DNA of 64,000 bases from Thermanaerothrix solaris (GCF_032334255.1 NZ_JAUHMF010000002.1:372001-436000); one strand, 5' to 3'. Shown: positions 43,657-52,463, counted from the first letter of the stretch. Translations and numbers: made by a program. Notes: generated by a model from the letters alone, not told the origin.

Positions 43657-43787
43657 CAAAAGCCCCTGTCCGGATAACCGACAGAGGCTATCAGCCCAAT
43701 GGGCGGTTGAGGATGCGCGGCGAGCCTCATCGCCGCGAGGAAAGCCCCCAAGTAGATGGGGAAAGACTTTTCCTTGCTCTGATTATA
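43657..43787 (-). promoter_or_regulatory. Structured 5' leader with promoter box and terminator
   Basis: On the minus strand TATAAT (43787-43782) is followed by a GGAAA/TTTCC hairpin, CCCC/GGGG with an 8-nt loop (43761-43746), an 8-bp hairpin CGCGGCGA/TCGCCGCG (43737-43716), GCCC/GGGC (43704-43694) and the terminator at 43689-43661. The loop TGAGG of the large hairpin can pair with CCTCA at 43712-43708 (a possible pseudoknot). The whole leader ends about 20 nt before the start codon. This resembles a riboswitch or protein-responsive leader; no known class was recognised. Confidence 0.5.
43661..43689 (-). terminator. Leader terminator hairpin
   Basis: AGCCTCTGTC / GACAGGGGCT form a 10-bp stem (one G-U pair) with a 9-nt loop, followed by TTTTGTGTT on the minus strand. 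It lies between the leader structures and the operon Shine-Dalgarno. Confidence 0.7.
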
Positions 43788-43863
43788 CCTGGTTTTAAGG
43801 TTGTGTGTGGGTTGCGCTATAATTAAATACATCCCGATCTTTTTACCATCCAAGGGGGCCGGC

Positions 43864-44195
43864 ATGGCAGAGGTTATCGGTTATCTGCGCAACGAGGCGA
43901 CTTATGGTGAGCAGGAAACGCTCAGGTATTTGCGTAGTCACCTACCCAAGGAATTTGTGATTTATGTGGAGCCACCCCTGCGCAAGAAGCGCGATATTCG
44001 CCATCCTGACTTTGTGGTGCTCACCAATTATGGCTACGTGGTGTTGGAAGTCAAGGATTGGGTGAACATCGTCAGTGCCAACCCTCATGAGGCAGTGATC
44101 CGTGGGCGCGATCACGGTTGTATTTGAGTTGCAGTGGGCGTTTGCCGCGCTTTTATGAGCGCCTGATTCAGGCCGGTTGGCTGGATGTCTTCTAA
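43864..44195 (+). pseudogene. Collapsed NERD-domain nuclease/helicase gene
   Basis: From ATG 43864 an 87-residue reading frame contains the start of a NERD (nuclease-related) domain: MAEVIGYLRNEATYGEQETL, then RDIRHPDFVVLTNYGYVVLEVKDW, with the Asp and Glu-x-Lys of the PD-(D/E)xK-like core. A stop follows at 44127. In another frame, 44130-44195 reads GRLPRFYERLIQAGWLDVF and a stop, which looks like a C-terminal end of a larger protein. I infer an internal deletion that joined the N-terminal part to the C-terminal remnant. Confidence 0.6.
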
Positions 44196-44203
44196 TCCCA
44201 CCC

Positions 44204-44599
44204 CTAGCCCTGGGGTGAGGAGTAGCGCCGGGCGCGCGCGGCCTCGCGCACGGCATTGAGGTTGAGGATTTCGGCCACTTCGTAGCGCGGCGGGACGGTG
44301 TTGAGCGGGCGGAGGCGGATAATGGGCGGGAAGTACCCCATCCGCCCGTGCAGTTCGGCGAGCAGCAGAGCCGTGATGAAATTGAGAGAAGGCGGATTGA
44401 CCAGGATCGAGGCGGTTTGCCAGGTTTCCGCATCCAGCGGGATCTGGGCCATGAGGGCTTCCAGTTGCGGCAAGAACGGTGCGGCGTTATCGAAATGCAC
44501 GGCCAGGTTGAGAACCTGCTCGATAGTCTCGCCGGTCAGGGCTTCGATTTGACTGCGGTGCTCGGCGGTGAGGGGATGGGCGAAATTCAGGATGATCAT
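44204..44599 (-). CDS. csx15: CRISPR-associated protein Csx15
   Basis: The 131-residue protein shows features of the Csx15 family: MIILNFAHPLTAEHRSQIEALTG at the N terminus, LPQLEALMAQIPL, ILVNPPSLNFITALLLAELHGRMGYFPPIIRL, and a basic C terminus. It is the last gene of the type III-A locus and lies 23 bp after the Can2-like nuclease. Csx15 is a small ancillary protein that has been proposed to bind or degrade cyclic oligoadenylates (ring nuclease-like). That would limit the response of the CARF effectors encoded next to it. Function here is inferred from family and place. Confidence 0.8.
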   Translation of the reverse strand: MIILNFAHPLTAEHRSQIEALTGETIEQVLNLAVHFDNAAPFLPQLEALMAQIPLDAETWQTASILVNPPSLNFITALLLAELHGRMGYFPPIIRLRPLNTVPPRYEVAEILNLNAVREAARARRYSSPQG

Positions 44600-44622
44600 A
44601 CGTCAATGATACCTCCATGACG

Positions 44623-45531
44623 TTAAGATTGACCCAGTAAACGGGAAAATTCATTCACCACCTGGTTCAGGTCTGCAGCGGGCACAAGGGCGATATCATC
44701 CAGGCGGGCACGGCGGCGGATGCCCGGACGTGGTTCGGTGTCGCGGTAGATAAGGGCTTTGCGAGCGTAGATGCCGGCCACTTCGCGTCGTGAGAGCGCG
44801 CTAAGTTCGTAGAGGTGGGTGGAGAGGGTTTTGCCGGTTTTGCACGAACCGACCGCCAGCAATCCGTTGTAGGTGACCATGATGTCCAGTTCGTTGTCAA
44901 TAAAGTGCCCACTGCTCCCGCGCTTGCGGATATAGACGTTGCGTTGGACATCGTCAAAGCGCCCGCTTTGCACCAGGGCTTGGTGAACGTCCTCCTCCAG
45001 GGTGTGGCCGGGGGTAGGGGGCGGCGTTTTGATGTTGTGCCAGGCGCCGATGGGTTTGCCCAGGCTCACCTCCAGCCCATGCGCGCGCAGATAGGTCTCC
45101 ACGCTCACCCGCACGCGGATCGGCTCGCGTTTTACCTCCTCGCCTGCAGCCGTGTAGTGGATGATCTGACCAATCTCGGTGCTGACGTAGAGCCAGGGTA
45201 CGCCGAGGACGTGTGCAGCCTGCTGGGCGGCCAGGCTCATGATCTTGGTGCCACCGGTGGGGTTGAGATACAGCGGGGACGTTGCTTGCTCGAGGGCCCG
45301 GACGAGCGCTGTGCGTGCCTGGGCGAGGTCGTAGGCTTCGACCACCAGCGGTGGGGAGACCTGTACCTGGCGCAGTGCGGGATCGTGGGCAATAGCGGCT
45401 TTGAGCACCTCCACCTGGGGCAGGGTGCGCGAGGTGACCACGAACGTGACCCGGGTGTAGGCTCGCGGCGCCTGCCACAACGGGATCAGGTTAGGGATGG
45501 GTTGTTCGCCGAGGAGGGTGAAGAGGTGCAT
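44623..45531 (-). CDS. Can2/Card1-like CARF nuclease (DUF1887 type)
   Basis: The 302-residue protein has an N-terminal CARF domain (~1-140; LYLNPTGGTKIMSLAAQQ carries the TGGTK ligand loop, 92-96) and a C-terminal PD-(D/E)xK nuclease domain (~170-260; Glu179/180, NELD with Asp216, then SCK with Lys231). The usual Glu of the E-x-K is Ser229, a variant also known in DUF1887 relatives. It would be activated by cyclic oligoadenylate made by Cas10, and cut DNA and/or RNA. The start overlaps the CARF-HEPN stop by 46 bp, suggesting coupling. Confidence 0.8.
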   Translation of the reverse strand: MHLFTLLGEQPIPNLIPLWQAPRAYTRVTFVVTSRTLPQVEVLKAAIAHDPALRQVQVSPPLVVEAYDLAQARTALVRALEQATSPLYLNPTGGTKIMSLAAQQAAHVLGVPWLYVSTEIGQIIHYTAAGEEVKREPIRVRVSVETYLRAHGLEVSLGKPIGAWHNIKTPPPTPGHTLEEDVHQALVQSGRFDDVQRNVYIRKRGSSGHFIDNELDIMVTYNGLLAVGSCKTGKTLSTHLYELSALSRREVAGIYARKALIYRDTEPRPGIRRRARLDDIALVPAADLNQVVNEFSRLLGQS

Positions 45532-46808
45532 GGCTGTTCTTGGGGCGGTATAGTCAGGAATTGCATGTCCACCAGCAACTTGTGAAGTTGGTCAAGGTTT
45601 TCTTCTGCTTTTTGCTTAATTTTTCTAAGTTTCATTGCGTCTGCTTGGTGCTCGGCATGGTTTAATTGGTTGCGTACCTGACCGAGCTCGGAATATAAGC
45701 AAGCAATGTCTTCCCAGTTTTCCCATTGATCATGGATTTGGCGGCCATAAGGATTTAGATCTTCCGGAGTACATACTTGGCCGTTGGATGATTCGTCTTG
45801 ATTTTGGTCACTGGCACGGTTTGTTTTTTTCTGGTTAATCATCAGTTGTTCTAAACCAGACAACGCTCGCTCCATTTTCATGCGTTCTCTTCGTTTTAAA
45901 TCAATGGAATTCTTTAGTTTGTAGTAAATAAAATCTAAAAGGAATTCACGCGCCAGTGTAAGCGCCTGGATGAGTTGTCCGTGTTCGCGATACCATTGAA
46001 TAAGTTTCCATTCGCGTTCCAGAAATTGCTGGGGATTCTTTAGGGGTTCCCTCAAGGCAAAGGCGCTAAAGGTGTCCAAAATGCGTTTGCTCAGTACCTT
46101 AAAGGGCTGTGATGTGGTGGAAAAAGAGTCGGCGGCTTTATTTAGATCCGGTTCCAATTCATTCGCTTTTTTCATTAAAGTTAGCGGTTGACACAACAGC
46201 GCGGCCTGGGAAACATTTTTCAGGGTTTCAGCGGCTTTCTTTTGTTGTTTGACTTCTTCAAGCAGTGCGGCCAGACGGTAAGCATCACCGGTTTGGATGA
46301 ACTGATCGGTGGCGTTAATCCATTCCAACATGGTGGTAAATTTAGAGAGGTCAAATACCGGCGCCGGTCGGGATTGATTCCCTTCCCTTTTACGCAATTC
46401 GAATGCCCCATAGAGAATTGAGCGGATCTTGACCTGTTTGGCAGAGCGAAGATAAGCCGCGAACAGGAAGACCAGGAATGGAATGGAGCGCAATCCGTGT
46501 GTGATATCAAAGGTTACTTCCTCACCTTCCGGCACGTGTTGGATGACGGTATCAAAAATTTCCCATACTTCTGTTTCGCTTTCGCCGGTAGGGATGAGTA
46601 CTTCCTGGATTCTGGGGTCATTGTGTTTCTGAAGAACAGGCCAGGACTCTTTCTTAGCCTCCTCAGTGACGAAGACCAGCATGCGATCGAATTCAAGGAA
46701 CTCGCGCATGGCCTCAGCAAATACCTCGCCTGTGTAGGTTTTTCCCTGATACTCATACTCTGTTTTATTTGGGCGTACACCGAGAAACGTGATCACTGTG
46801 TGTCCCAT
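45486..46808 (-). CDS. CARF-HEPN ribonuclease, Csx1/TM1812-like (DxTHG family)
   Basis: The 440-residue protein has an N-terminal CARF domain with the DxTHG-like motif TFDITHGLRSIP (101-105), as in the TM1812/TIGR02221 group, and a C-terminal HEPN domain with RNQLNH (379-384) fitting the R-x4-H catalytic motif. It would be switched on by cyclic oligoadenylate and degrade RNA without sequence preference. The start ATG 46808 follows GGGGAGGTGAAC. The gene is visibly more AT-rich than the csm genes, hinting at separate acquisition. Which ring size it binds is not known. Confidence 0.85.
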   Translation of the reverse strand: MGHTVITFLGVRPNKTEYEYQGKTYTGEVFAEAMREFLEFDRMLVFVTEEAKKESWPVLQKHNDPRIQEVLIPTGESETEVWEIFDTVIQHVPEGEEVTFDITHGLRSIPFLVFLFAAYLRSAKQVKIRSILYGAFELRKREGNQSRPAPVFDLSKFTTMLEWINATDQFIQTGDAYRLAALLEEVKQQKKAAETLKNVSQAALLCQPLTLMKKANELEPDLNKAADSFSTTSQPFKVLSKRILDTFSAFALREPLKNPQQFLEREWKLIQWYREHGQLIQALTLAREFLLDFIYYKLKNSIDLKRRERMKMERALSGLEQLMINQKKTNRASDQNQDESSNGQVCTPEDLNPYGRQIHDQWENWEDIACLYSELGQVRNQLNHAEHQADAMKLRKIKQKAEENLDQLHKLLVDMQFLTIPPQEQPCTSSPSSANNPSLT

Positions 46809-46823
46809 GTTCACCTCCCCAGA

Positions 46824-47945
46824 CTATTTCACTTTCTCCATCTCCACCAGCAGCCAACCCAAGGGTAAAGCGGGTTGTTCACCGGTCACTTTGCCCGAAG
46901 AATCATGCTGGTAAACCATGATCACGCGGCGGCTCTTAGGGAAGGGATCTCCCGGTTTGCGCCGTCCCCGGGCCAGTTTGTACTGCTGAATCAATCGTTC
47001 CATGAACTGACCATCATTGCTCAGGCGGGTGCCAAAGGTCTTATCTTCCCAGCCGGTGCCCCATCCCAATTGGAGCAGGAAAGCATTTTCCGGCACCTGG
47101 CTCATTTCTAATCGCGCATAGAACTGGTGTAAACGCGTTCCATTGGGGATCGAAGCAAACCAGGCTTTTTCACGTCGTATGCGCTCCTGGCTGTGGGTTT
47201 GCACCACCTGTGCCAGGTTGCGCAGCCATTCCTCACCGCTGAGATTAAGTTTGTGGCGGCGAGCCCACTCGGAAAACAGCGCTAAGTCTAGTTTGAGTAT
47301 GGCCTCAAAGGTGGTGTCGGCGCGAACGGCTTCCACTTCAATCGGGGAGCCCAAGCTGCCGCCGCGGTTGAGGACGCGCACATTAGCCAGGAAGAGACGA
47401 TCATTCACTGGCAGGGGCTGGGAGTCGGAGATGATCAGGGCGCGTAGCGCATCGTGGTTGGAGTCCGGGCCGAAAAGGTCGTGCTCATAACCCTGCGCGG
47501 CAAAACGGCGATCCCGCCCCAGGCGTGCTAAATCAGGGCGCAGTTTACGTTCTCCCCAGGCGTACCAGGCCAAGGCAGTACGCAAGGCGCCTTTGAGAGA
47601 GCTACCGGGCAGATATAGGCGATCAAAGGGGTCTTTGAGTTGTTCCCGCACCACAGCCCCCTCAGCACGTGAACGGGGTAGACCGCGTATGACATAGCGA
47701 AAGTAAGGGTTCTGGGGGTCGAAATCAGTGTCTTTGAGCAGTTGCGCCGGCGGAGTTTGGGCGAGTTTGTCCGCCAGGAGGGGGTCTTCAACGTTTTGTG
47801 CTTCCAACAGCGCCGCCTCATTGAGCCGCCAGGTAGCCCCTTTGTAGAGCGCGTAGTCGTATTCGTGCATCAACTCACGCCCGTTGCCGATGTGCAGCGG
47901 GGTGAGCAATGAAATCTTGAGGCGGTAAAGCGCATAATCGGCCAT
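46824..47945 (-). CDS. csm5: Type III-A RAMP protein Csm5
   Basis: The 373-residue RAMP shows LYRLKISLLTPLHIGNG at the N terminus, LYLPGSSLKGALRTALAWYAW (Gly-rich loop), and the long insert and C-terminal segment typical of Csm5. It caps the 3' end of the crRNA in the Csm complex. The start ATG 47945 has GGAGGTGAAC, identical in form to the site of the CARF-HEPN gene. Confidence 0.85.
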   Translation of the reverse strand: MADYALYRLKISLLTPLHIGNGRELMHEYDYALYKGATWRLNEAALLEAQNVEDPLLADKLAQTPPAQLLKDTDFDPQNPYFRYVIRGLPRSRAEGAVVREQLKDPFDRLYLPGSSLKGALRTALAWYAWGERKLRPDLARLGRDRRFAAQGYEHDLFGPDSNHDALRALIISDSQPLPVNDRLFLANVRVLNRGGSLGSPIEVEAVRADTTFEAILKLDLALFSEWARRHKLNLSGEEWLRNLAQVVQTHSQERIRREKAWFASIPNGTRLHQFYARLEMSQVPENAFLLQLGWGTGWEDKTFGTRLSNDGQFMERLIQQYKLARGRRKPGDPFPKSRRVIMVYQHDSSGKVTGEQPALPLGWLLVEMEKVK

Positions 47946-47954
47946 GTTCACCTC

Positions 47955-49103
47955 CTAGGCCTGCTGGATTCCCGGCCAGGTAATAGCCAGGGCAAGGCCG
48001 TAACGATAGACCGGGTGGGGAAAGGTCTGGCTATGGTACTCCGGACGCACATCACATAGATTGCCCAGGACAGGCTGTTCAGCCCATGTCACCAGGCTGC
48101 CCTCACCGATCAGCCACACCCGTTTGCGCCGTTGGGCTGCTTGCCCCATGCTGTGAAGCCAACCGCCCACGGCTACCAGGGAGATGGCCGAATCACCTTT
48201 CTGTAAACTGGCAGCGATCTCTTCTTGGGTGCGCGGGTGATAGCGGCTGAGCAGTAGCCCGCATTGCCCGGGTTCAGGGGATGCCAGGGTGATGTCTTCT
48301 GTTTGGGTTACCGTGAATGCCCCATAGCCACTGGTGCGCTCACCTCCTAAACCTTGCTGTTCCAGGGTGTGCAAGACATGTTCGAACGCTGCCTTGAAAC
48401 TAAGGTTGGGGCGGAGTTCTTCATTGGGACGCAACCACTCCACGCCAAACCACAATCCACACCCGGGCGCAAAGACCACCCGCGCCGAATGATAAATGGT
48501 TGACCCCTGGTTAATGCGGTTCACCGTTACGCGGGGAACTTCCTGCTCTTGCCAAATGGGCAGGAAGCGTAAGGCGCGCGGTGGGCGCTTGGTGCCGTTC
48601 TTCAGGTTGCGCAGACTCTCGGGCAGTCCTTCAATCTCGTCTCTCAACAACCACAAGGTTCCCCCTTGCAGAGCCACGCCCCGGTCAGGTTCTTCATCTT
48701 CTCCCGGAGGGAAGAGATAGGCGTCCAGGCTTTCACCGGCCTGGGCTTTACGCACCAACCCCTCGGAAAGGTAACGAATGCGTTTGAGACGTTTGCCGTA
48801 ACGGGCGTCTCGCAGCGTTTGAGTCGAGAACAGGCTACTCAAGTCCACCGGCATGGGGTAAAACCGTACCTGGCCGGCAAAAGGAAAGCCCGAGGTGAGC
48901 CGAAATGGCGGATTGGGCGGCTCTTGGGTAAAAGGCTGTAACCACGCCTCGACATCTTCACCCAGATGGCGCCAGGTCTGCACCAGGGCGGCGAAGAGGG
49001 TATCGGCAGGCAGATGGCCCAGGGTCTCTTCCAGGCTTTCAGCGCCCTGACCAACGTGGAGCCCACTCTTGAACGCGAGATGATAAGCCGTCAGATGCGG
49101 CAT
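47955..49103 (-). CDS. csm4: Type III-A RAMP protein Csm4
   Basis: The 382-residue RAMP begins PHLTAYHLAFKSGLHVGQG, with ETLGHLPADTLFAALVQTW and a C-terminal LGGERTSGYGAFTVTQ loop typical of Csm4. It binds the 5' handle of crRNA and joins Cas10 to the backbone. It is 18 bp downstream of csm3 and 9 bp upstream of csm5. Confidence 0.86.
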   Translation of the reverse strand: MPHLTAYHLAFKSGLHVGQGAESLEETLGHLPADTLFAALVQTWRHLGEDVEAWLQPFTQEPPNPPFRLTSGFPFAGQVRFYPMPVDLSSLFSTQTLRDARYGKRLKRIRYLSEGLVRKAQAGESLDAYLFPPGEDEEPDRGVALQGGTLWLLRDEIEGLPESLRNLKNGTKRPPRALRFLPIWQEQEVPRVTVNRINQGSTIYHSARVVFAPGCGLWFGVEWLRPNEELRPNLSFKAAFEHVLHTLEQQGLGGERTSGYGAFTVTQTEDITLASPEPGQCGLLLSRYHPRTQEEIAASLQKGDSAISLVAVGGWLHSMGQAAQRRKRVWLIGEGSLVTWAEQPVLGNLCDVRPEYHSQTFPHPVYRYGLALAITWPGIQQA

Positions 49104-49121
49104 TATGCCCTCCTCTGGGCG

Positions 49122-49931
49122 TTATTTGCCCACGTGCTGGCGAATCTGGTCCTGTAATTCCTTTAATTTTTCAACCAGACACCCAAGATTCTCAAATTTA
49201 TCTAGTAGTTTCTTCTCCTCGGCATAGGTTTCACCAACGCGCAGGGCTACAGTGATGTTCTCTAATTTAACCTTGCCTGAGCCGCGCGAACCCAACCCAC
49301 CCAGGTAGTCATCTTCGAGCAACTGCAACCCTTCCACCAAGGTGCGCAGGTGCTCAATATCTTTCTGCACATCACAGCCATCGCCATCGTAGAGGCTGTA
49401 AACCAGTTCTGCCGGTCCGAACTCGGTGCCGGCCGGGACGCGTTCCATCTGGCGCGGGTTGGCGGCCGAGGTGACGCGATCAATGGAAACCTCGGTTTTA
49501 ACCTCAGTGTATGGTAGGTCGGTGCGCCCGCTGACCTCTAGGTCTTGGGCACTTTTATCGGTCATCATCACATCTCGCACCACCAAGCGGGTGGGGGTGG
49601 CAAAGTCACGTTCGCCGGGCACGCCGAAAACCTGGCATACCTCGCAGTTGGGATATTCTTCTGGGTTGTCACAAGAGTGGATATAGCCTTGCCCGATGCG
49701 CTGGTTCTGGCGCAGCCCCTTATACTTCTCCAGCAGGCTGCGCATCTTGCCCTTGAGCGACGAGCCGGGGATGTAGGGGCGATTGGTCAACGGATCACGA
49801 ATGACGGTTTTATCCACCCCACCGATTTCAATCCCGCTTTCCGTTCCGCCGATATGCAAGCCGGTCACGGCCTTGATGTTGAAGGTGATAAATACACGCC
49901 CTTTGAGTTGAATACGCTGATTGTTGGCCAT
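49122..49931 (-). CDS. csm3: Type III-A backbone RNase Csm3
   Basis: The 269-residue RAMP has the Csm3 features TGLHIGGTESGIEIGGVDK, with Asp40 aligned to the catalytic Asp that cuts target RNA every 6 nt, YIPGSSLKGKMRSLLE (Gly-rich loop), CDNPEEYPNCEVCQVFG and GGLGSRGSGKVKL. The longer C terminus (~235-269) is helical. The start ATG 49931 has GGAGGG. It is expected to be the target-cleaving subunit of the complex. Confidence 0.93.
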   Translation of the reverse strand: MANNQRIQLKGRVFITFNIKAVTGLHIGGTESGIEIGGVDKTVIRDPLTNRPYIPGSSLKGKMRSLLEKYKGLRQNQRIGQGYIHSCDNPEEYPNCEVCQVFGVPGERDFATPTRLVVRDVMMTDKSAQDLEVSGRTDLPYTEVKTEVSIDRVTSAANPRQMERVPAGTEFGPAELVYSLYDGDGCDVQKDIEHLRTLVEGLQLLEDDYLGGLGSRGSGKVKLENITVALRVGETYAEEKKLLDKFENLGCLVEKLKELQDQIRQHVGK

Positions 49932-49948
49932 GATACCCTCCTCCAAAT

Positions 49949-50359
49949 TTAGTTGCCACCATAAGATTTATGGTAGGCCAAGATAGCCTCAAAGAATTGA
50001 ACAAAATGATTGAAGCGTTTTTCTTTTTCTTTTTCGTCCTTGGCTTCGATGACCAGATCCAGCGCCGGTTGGAGCACATCTACCAGTTCCCCCACGGCTT
50101 TACCGCGCTCTTTACGGGCGCGGTAGGCCATCTTGGGTTTGAGTAATACCAGACGACGGTGGGCATTTTTACCCTGCTCGCCGCCCAGGCTCCACTGGGC
50201 TTGAATCTGGCGCACTTCACCAAAGAGTGCACGGATTTGACTGGTCGTGAGACCATTCTCTTTCAGCTGTTTCCCCAACCGGTCTGCGACCTGGACTAAG
50301 GTCTCGGCGCCTTCAGGGTCGGTAATGATAGTTTTGAGATCATTTAGATTGACAGGCAT
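49949..50359 (-). CDS. csm2: Type III-A small subunit Csm2
   Basis: The 136-residue helical protein has LGKQLKENGLTTSQIRALFGEVRQIQ, LVLLKPKMAYRARK and the C-terminal FNHFVQFFEAILAYHKSYGG, all matching Csm2. It forms the inner filament contacting the crRNA-target duplex. The start ATG 50359 has AAAAGGAGG. It is directly downstream of the NACHT gene with a 16-bp gap. Confidence 0.9.
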   Translation of the reverse strand: MPVNLNDLKTIITDPEGAETLVQVADRLGKQLKENGLTTSQIRALFGEVRQIQAQWSLGGEQGKNAHRRLVLLKPKMAYRARKERGKAVGELVDVLQPALDLVIEAKDEKEKEKRFNHFVQFFEAILAYHKSYGGN

Positions 50360-50375
50360 GGGTAACCTCCTTTTC

Positions 50376-52445
50376 TTAGCAACTAAAAATGGGTTCTAAC
50401 TCTTGAGCGGTCAATTCGGCGAGAAACTCATGTACTGACGATCTGAATTCTGGTTGACACATGCAGATTAGACGTCCAATATCCGAACAAGTGCCATTCT
50501 CAACATGGGGTTTGATAAAACTAGCCGCAAAATAGATTTTTGCTAGCCGGTTATAGAACTCTATCCACCCCGATTTTGTTTGTAAAAGCACTCCTCCCAT
50601 ATTTAGGACCCACTCTAGTCCTCTTTTTGTAAAACACTTCTTTGCCTCTTCTTGAGAAAGCGTTTCAATATTTCCATCCATTTTCAGAGCCAATTTACCC
50701 ACCTTTGTGAAGTATTCCTTGAATTCACGTTCTTTTCCCACCCGACGATTTATCTCTCGATTCCACAACCTTTGATAAACCTTATCTATCAGTACCGCTC
50801 TTCGTGGCAAAGTATATGCAAGATAATCTCTTTCTATATCGTCGTCTTTTTCTGGCCCGATGGAAGAAGGCTCTTCGTTTCTTGGGATGTAGTCTTCACT
50901 TTCCAAGATCATGTCTTCGTGTGTTACATCTAGATGAGCCTGAATAGAAGACAGCGATCCGTTTTGTTCTTTGTCTCCAATCTTACTGGATAAAATTTCT
51001 TCCGATTCTGCCCTAATTGGTTCTGAAGCCTCTGTTGTAGCAGGTTCGTTTACCTCAAGTGGAGGCACACGGACGCTCAACAATTCTTCAACCGCGGCTT
51101 CCAAGTAGATTGGCAAGGCACATAATTCTGCGAGGTCTTTATCTGAAAATAGGTACTGCATTAGTTCATCAACGTCCTCAGGTTGAAGGTCTATTGAACT
51201 TGTGGATAGGCATTTACCGATATAGTTCTCGATTTGTTCCCGTCTCAGCCCTTCAATTCGAATGAGCTTGGAAGGAATAGTACCATCTGGCAAACCAGTA
51301 AAACCGGGGCGTGTGGTGAGAATCACCTTAACTTTGGGGAATCGTTCTAAAAACTCTCGCAGAGCATTGATGAATTGCCCGATACTTTTAGTCTCATAGA
51401 TTTCATCCAGCCCATCCAGGCAGAAGAGCCATTTTAGGTTTTTATATTCGAATAATTGCTCCGGCTTTGACGGACGTGTTTCCCAAAATCGGCCCTTCGA
51501 GTTTATGTTGTTTAGCAATTGTTCAGTGAGTTTTTCTAGATTCGTTATAGGATCACGCTGACCAAGCCTGAAATAAACAGGAATCCAGTCGGGTGGGGGC
51601 ACAAACTCCTCGCGACGAATAATTTCATCAATGGCTACCAGGTTGTTTTCAGCCTGCTTACTTATCCAGCGCTTGAGGAACAATGTTTTACCACTACCTG
51701 CAACGCCCTCTATAATTAGCCATCGCATATTTGGGTCGTTCAGAAATTTGCTTACTTCTTCTTCAAGAAAAGATCCGGTATCTGCCTGTAACTCGATATA
51801 TCGCTGTTCAATATTAGGACTAACATTCAATTCATTAATGCATCCTTTCATATAATCGCGCCAATGGTGGGGGAGCAGATAAGGCACTTGGGCGTGGGAA
51901 TAGCAGTATGGCTCCTGCTCGGGAGAAATTTCTCGTAATGTCACTTCGTGTTTGCTTTCTCCCATTCGAATCCAGCACTGTCCAGGTTGAAGTGAGCCCT
52001 CATCATAGCCAAAAGCTTTCTTCACCCTGAAAGGCCCATTTGTAATGGGTCCAATTAGAAAGTAACCTAGCGCCTTTTTCTCTTCTGTTCTGCAAAACTT
52101 AAACTCCCAATGGGGATGAGATGGAGTAATATACTCACGTATCAAATTGCTAACCTGGTTGCGTATCTTTTCTGCGATTTGATGATCATCCAATCCGTTC
52201 CATCCAAGACGCTCAATCATTTGATCAATCCCAACAATTTCCCCCTTATCATTGATGCCCAAAAGAAGATAGGCGGGTTTTCCGAAACATCGTGCAGTAT
52301 TAGCCAACGCTATAAAGTCACGCAAGAATTCAGCTTTTCCTTTGCGATTCCAAAGTTCAATCCAAGCCTTGCGATCGCGCAAAGGGGTCTCCTCATAATT
52401 CTCGGACTGGGTAAACAATTCCAAGCAAAAGCCTTCGCTGTTCAT
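50376..52445 (-). CDS. AlbA_2/Schlafen-like NACHT NTPase inside the csm operon
   Basis: The 689-residue protein has an N-terminal AlbA_2 (Schlafen-like) domain at about 25-175: FIALANTARCFGKPAYLLLGINDKGEIVGID, then CWIRMGESKHEVTLREI. The NACHT-type STAND NTPase at ~235-480 has Walker A GVAGSGKT (247-254), Walker B LFCLDGLDE (340-348) and VILTTRP (374-380). An acidic low-complexity linker (~465-545) and a helical C terminus follow. It sits between cas10 (18-bp gap) and csm2 (16-bp gap) on the same strand, so it is transcribed with the complex. Base composition is AT-rich compared with cas10 and csm3. The function is not known; it is likely an effector or regulator activated during type III interference. 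Confidence 0.83.
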   Translation of the reverse strand: MNSEGFCLELFTQSENYEETPLRDRKAWIELWNRKGKAEFLRDFIALANTARCFGKPAYLLLGINDKGEIVGIDQMIERLGWNGLDDHQIAEKIRNQVSNLIREYITPSHPHWEFKFCRTEEKKALGYFLIGPITNGPFRVKKAFGYDEGSLQPGQCWIRMGESKHEVTLREISPEQEPYCYSHAQVPYLLPHHWRDYMKGCINELNVSPNIEQRYIELQADTGSFLEEEVSKFLNDPNMRWLIIEGVAGSGKTLFLKRWISKQAENNLVAIDEIIRREEFVPPPDWIPVYFRLGQRDPITNLEKLTEQLLNNINSKGRFWETRPSKPEQLFEYKNLKWLFCLDGLDEIYETKSIGQFINALREFLERFPKVKVILTTRPGFTGLPDGTIPSKLIRIEGLRREQIENYIGKCLSTSSIDLQPEDVDELMQYLFSDKDLAELCALPIYLEAAVEELLSVRVPPLEVNEPATTEASEPIRAESEEILSSKIGDKEQNGSLSSIQAHLDVTHEDMILESEDYIPRNEEPSSIGPEKDDDIERDYLAYTLPRRAVLIDKVYQRLWNREINRRVGKEREFKEYFTKVGKLALKMDGNIETLSQEEAKKCFTKRGLEWVLNMGGVLLQTKSGWIEFYNRLAKIYFAASFIKPHVENGTCSDIGRLICMCQPEFRSSVHEFLAELTAQELEPIFSC

Positions 52446-52463
52446 ACACGCCTACCCACAATA

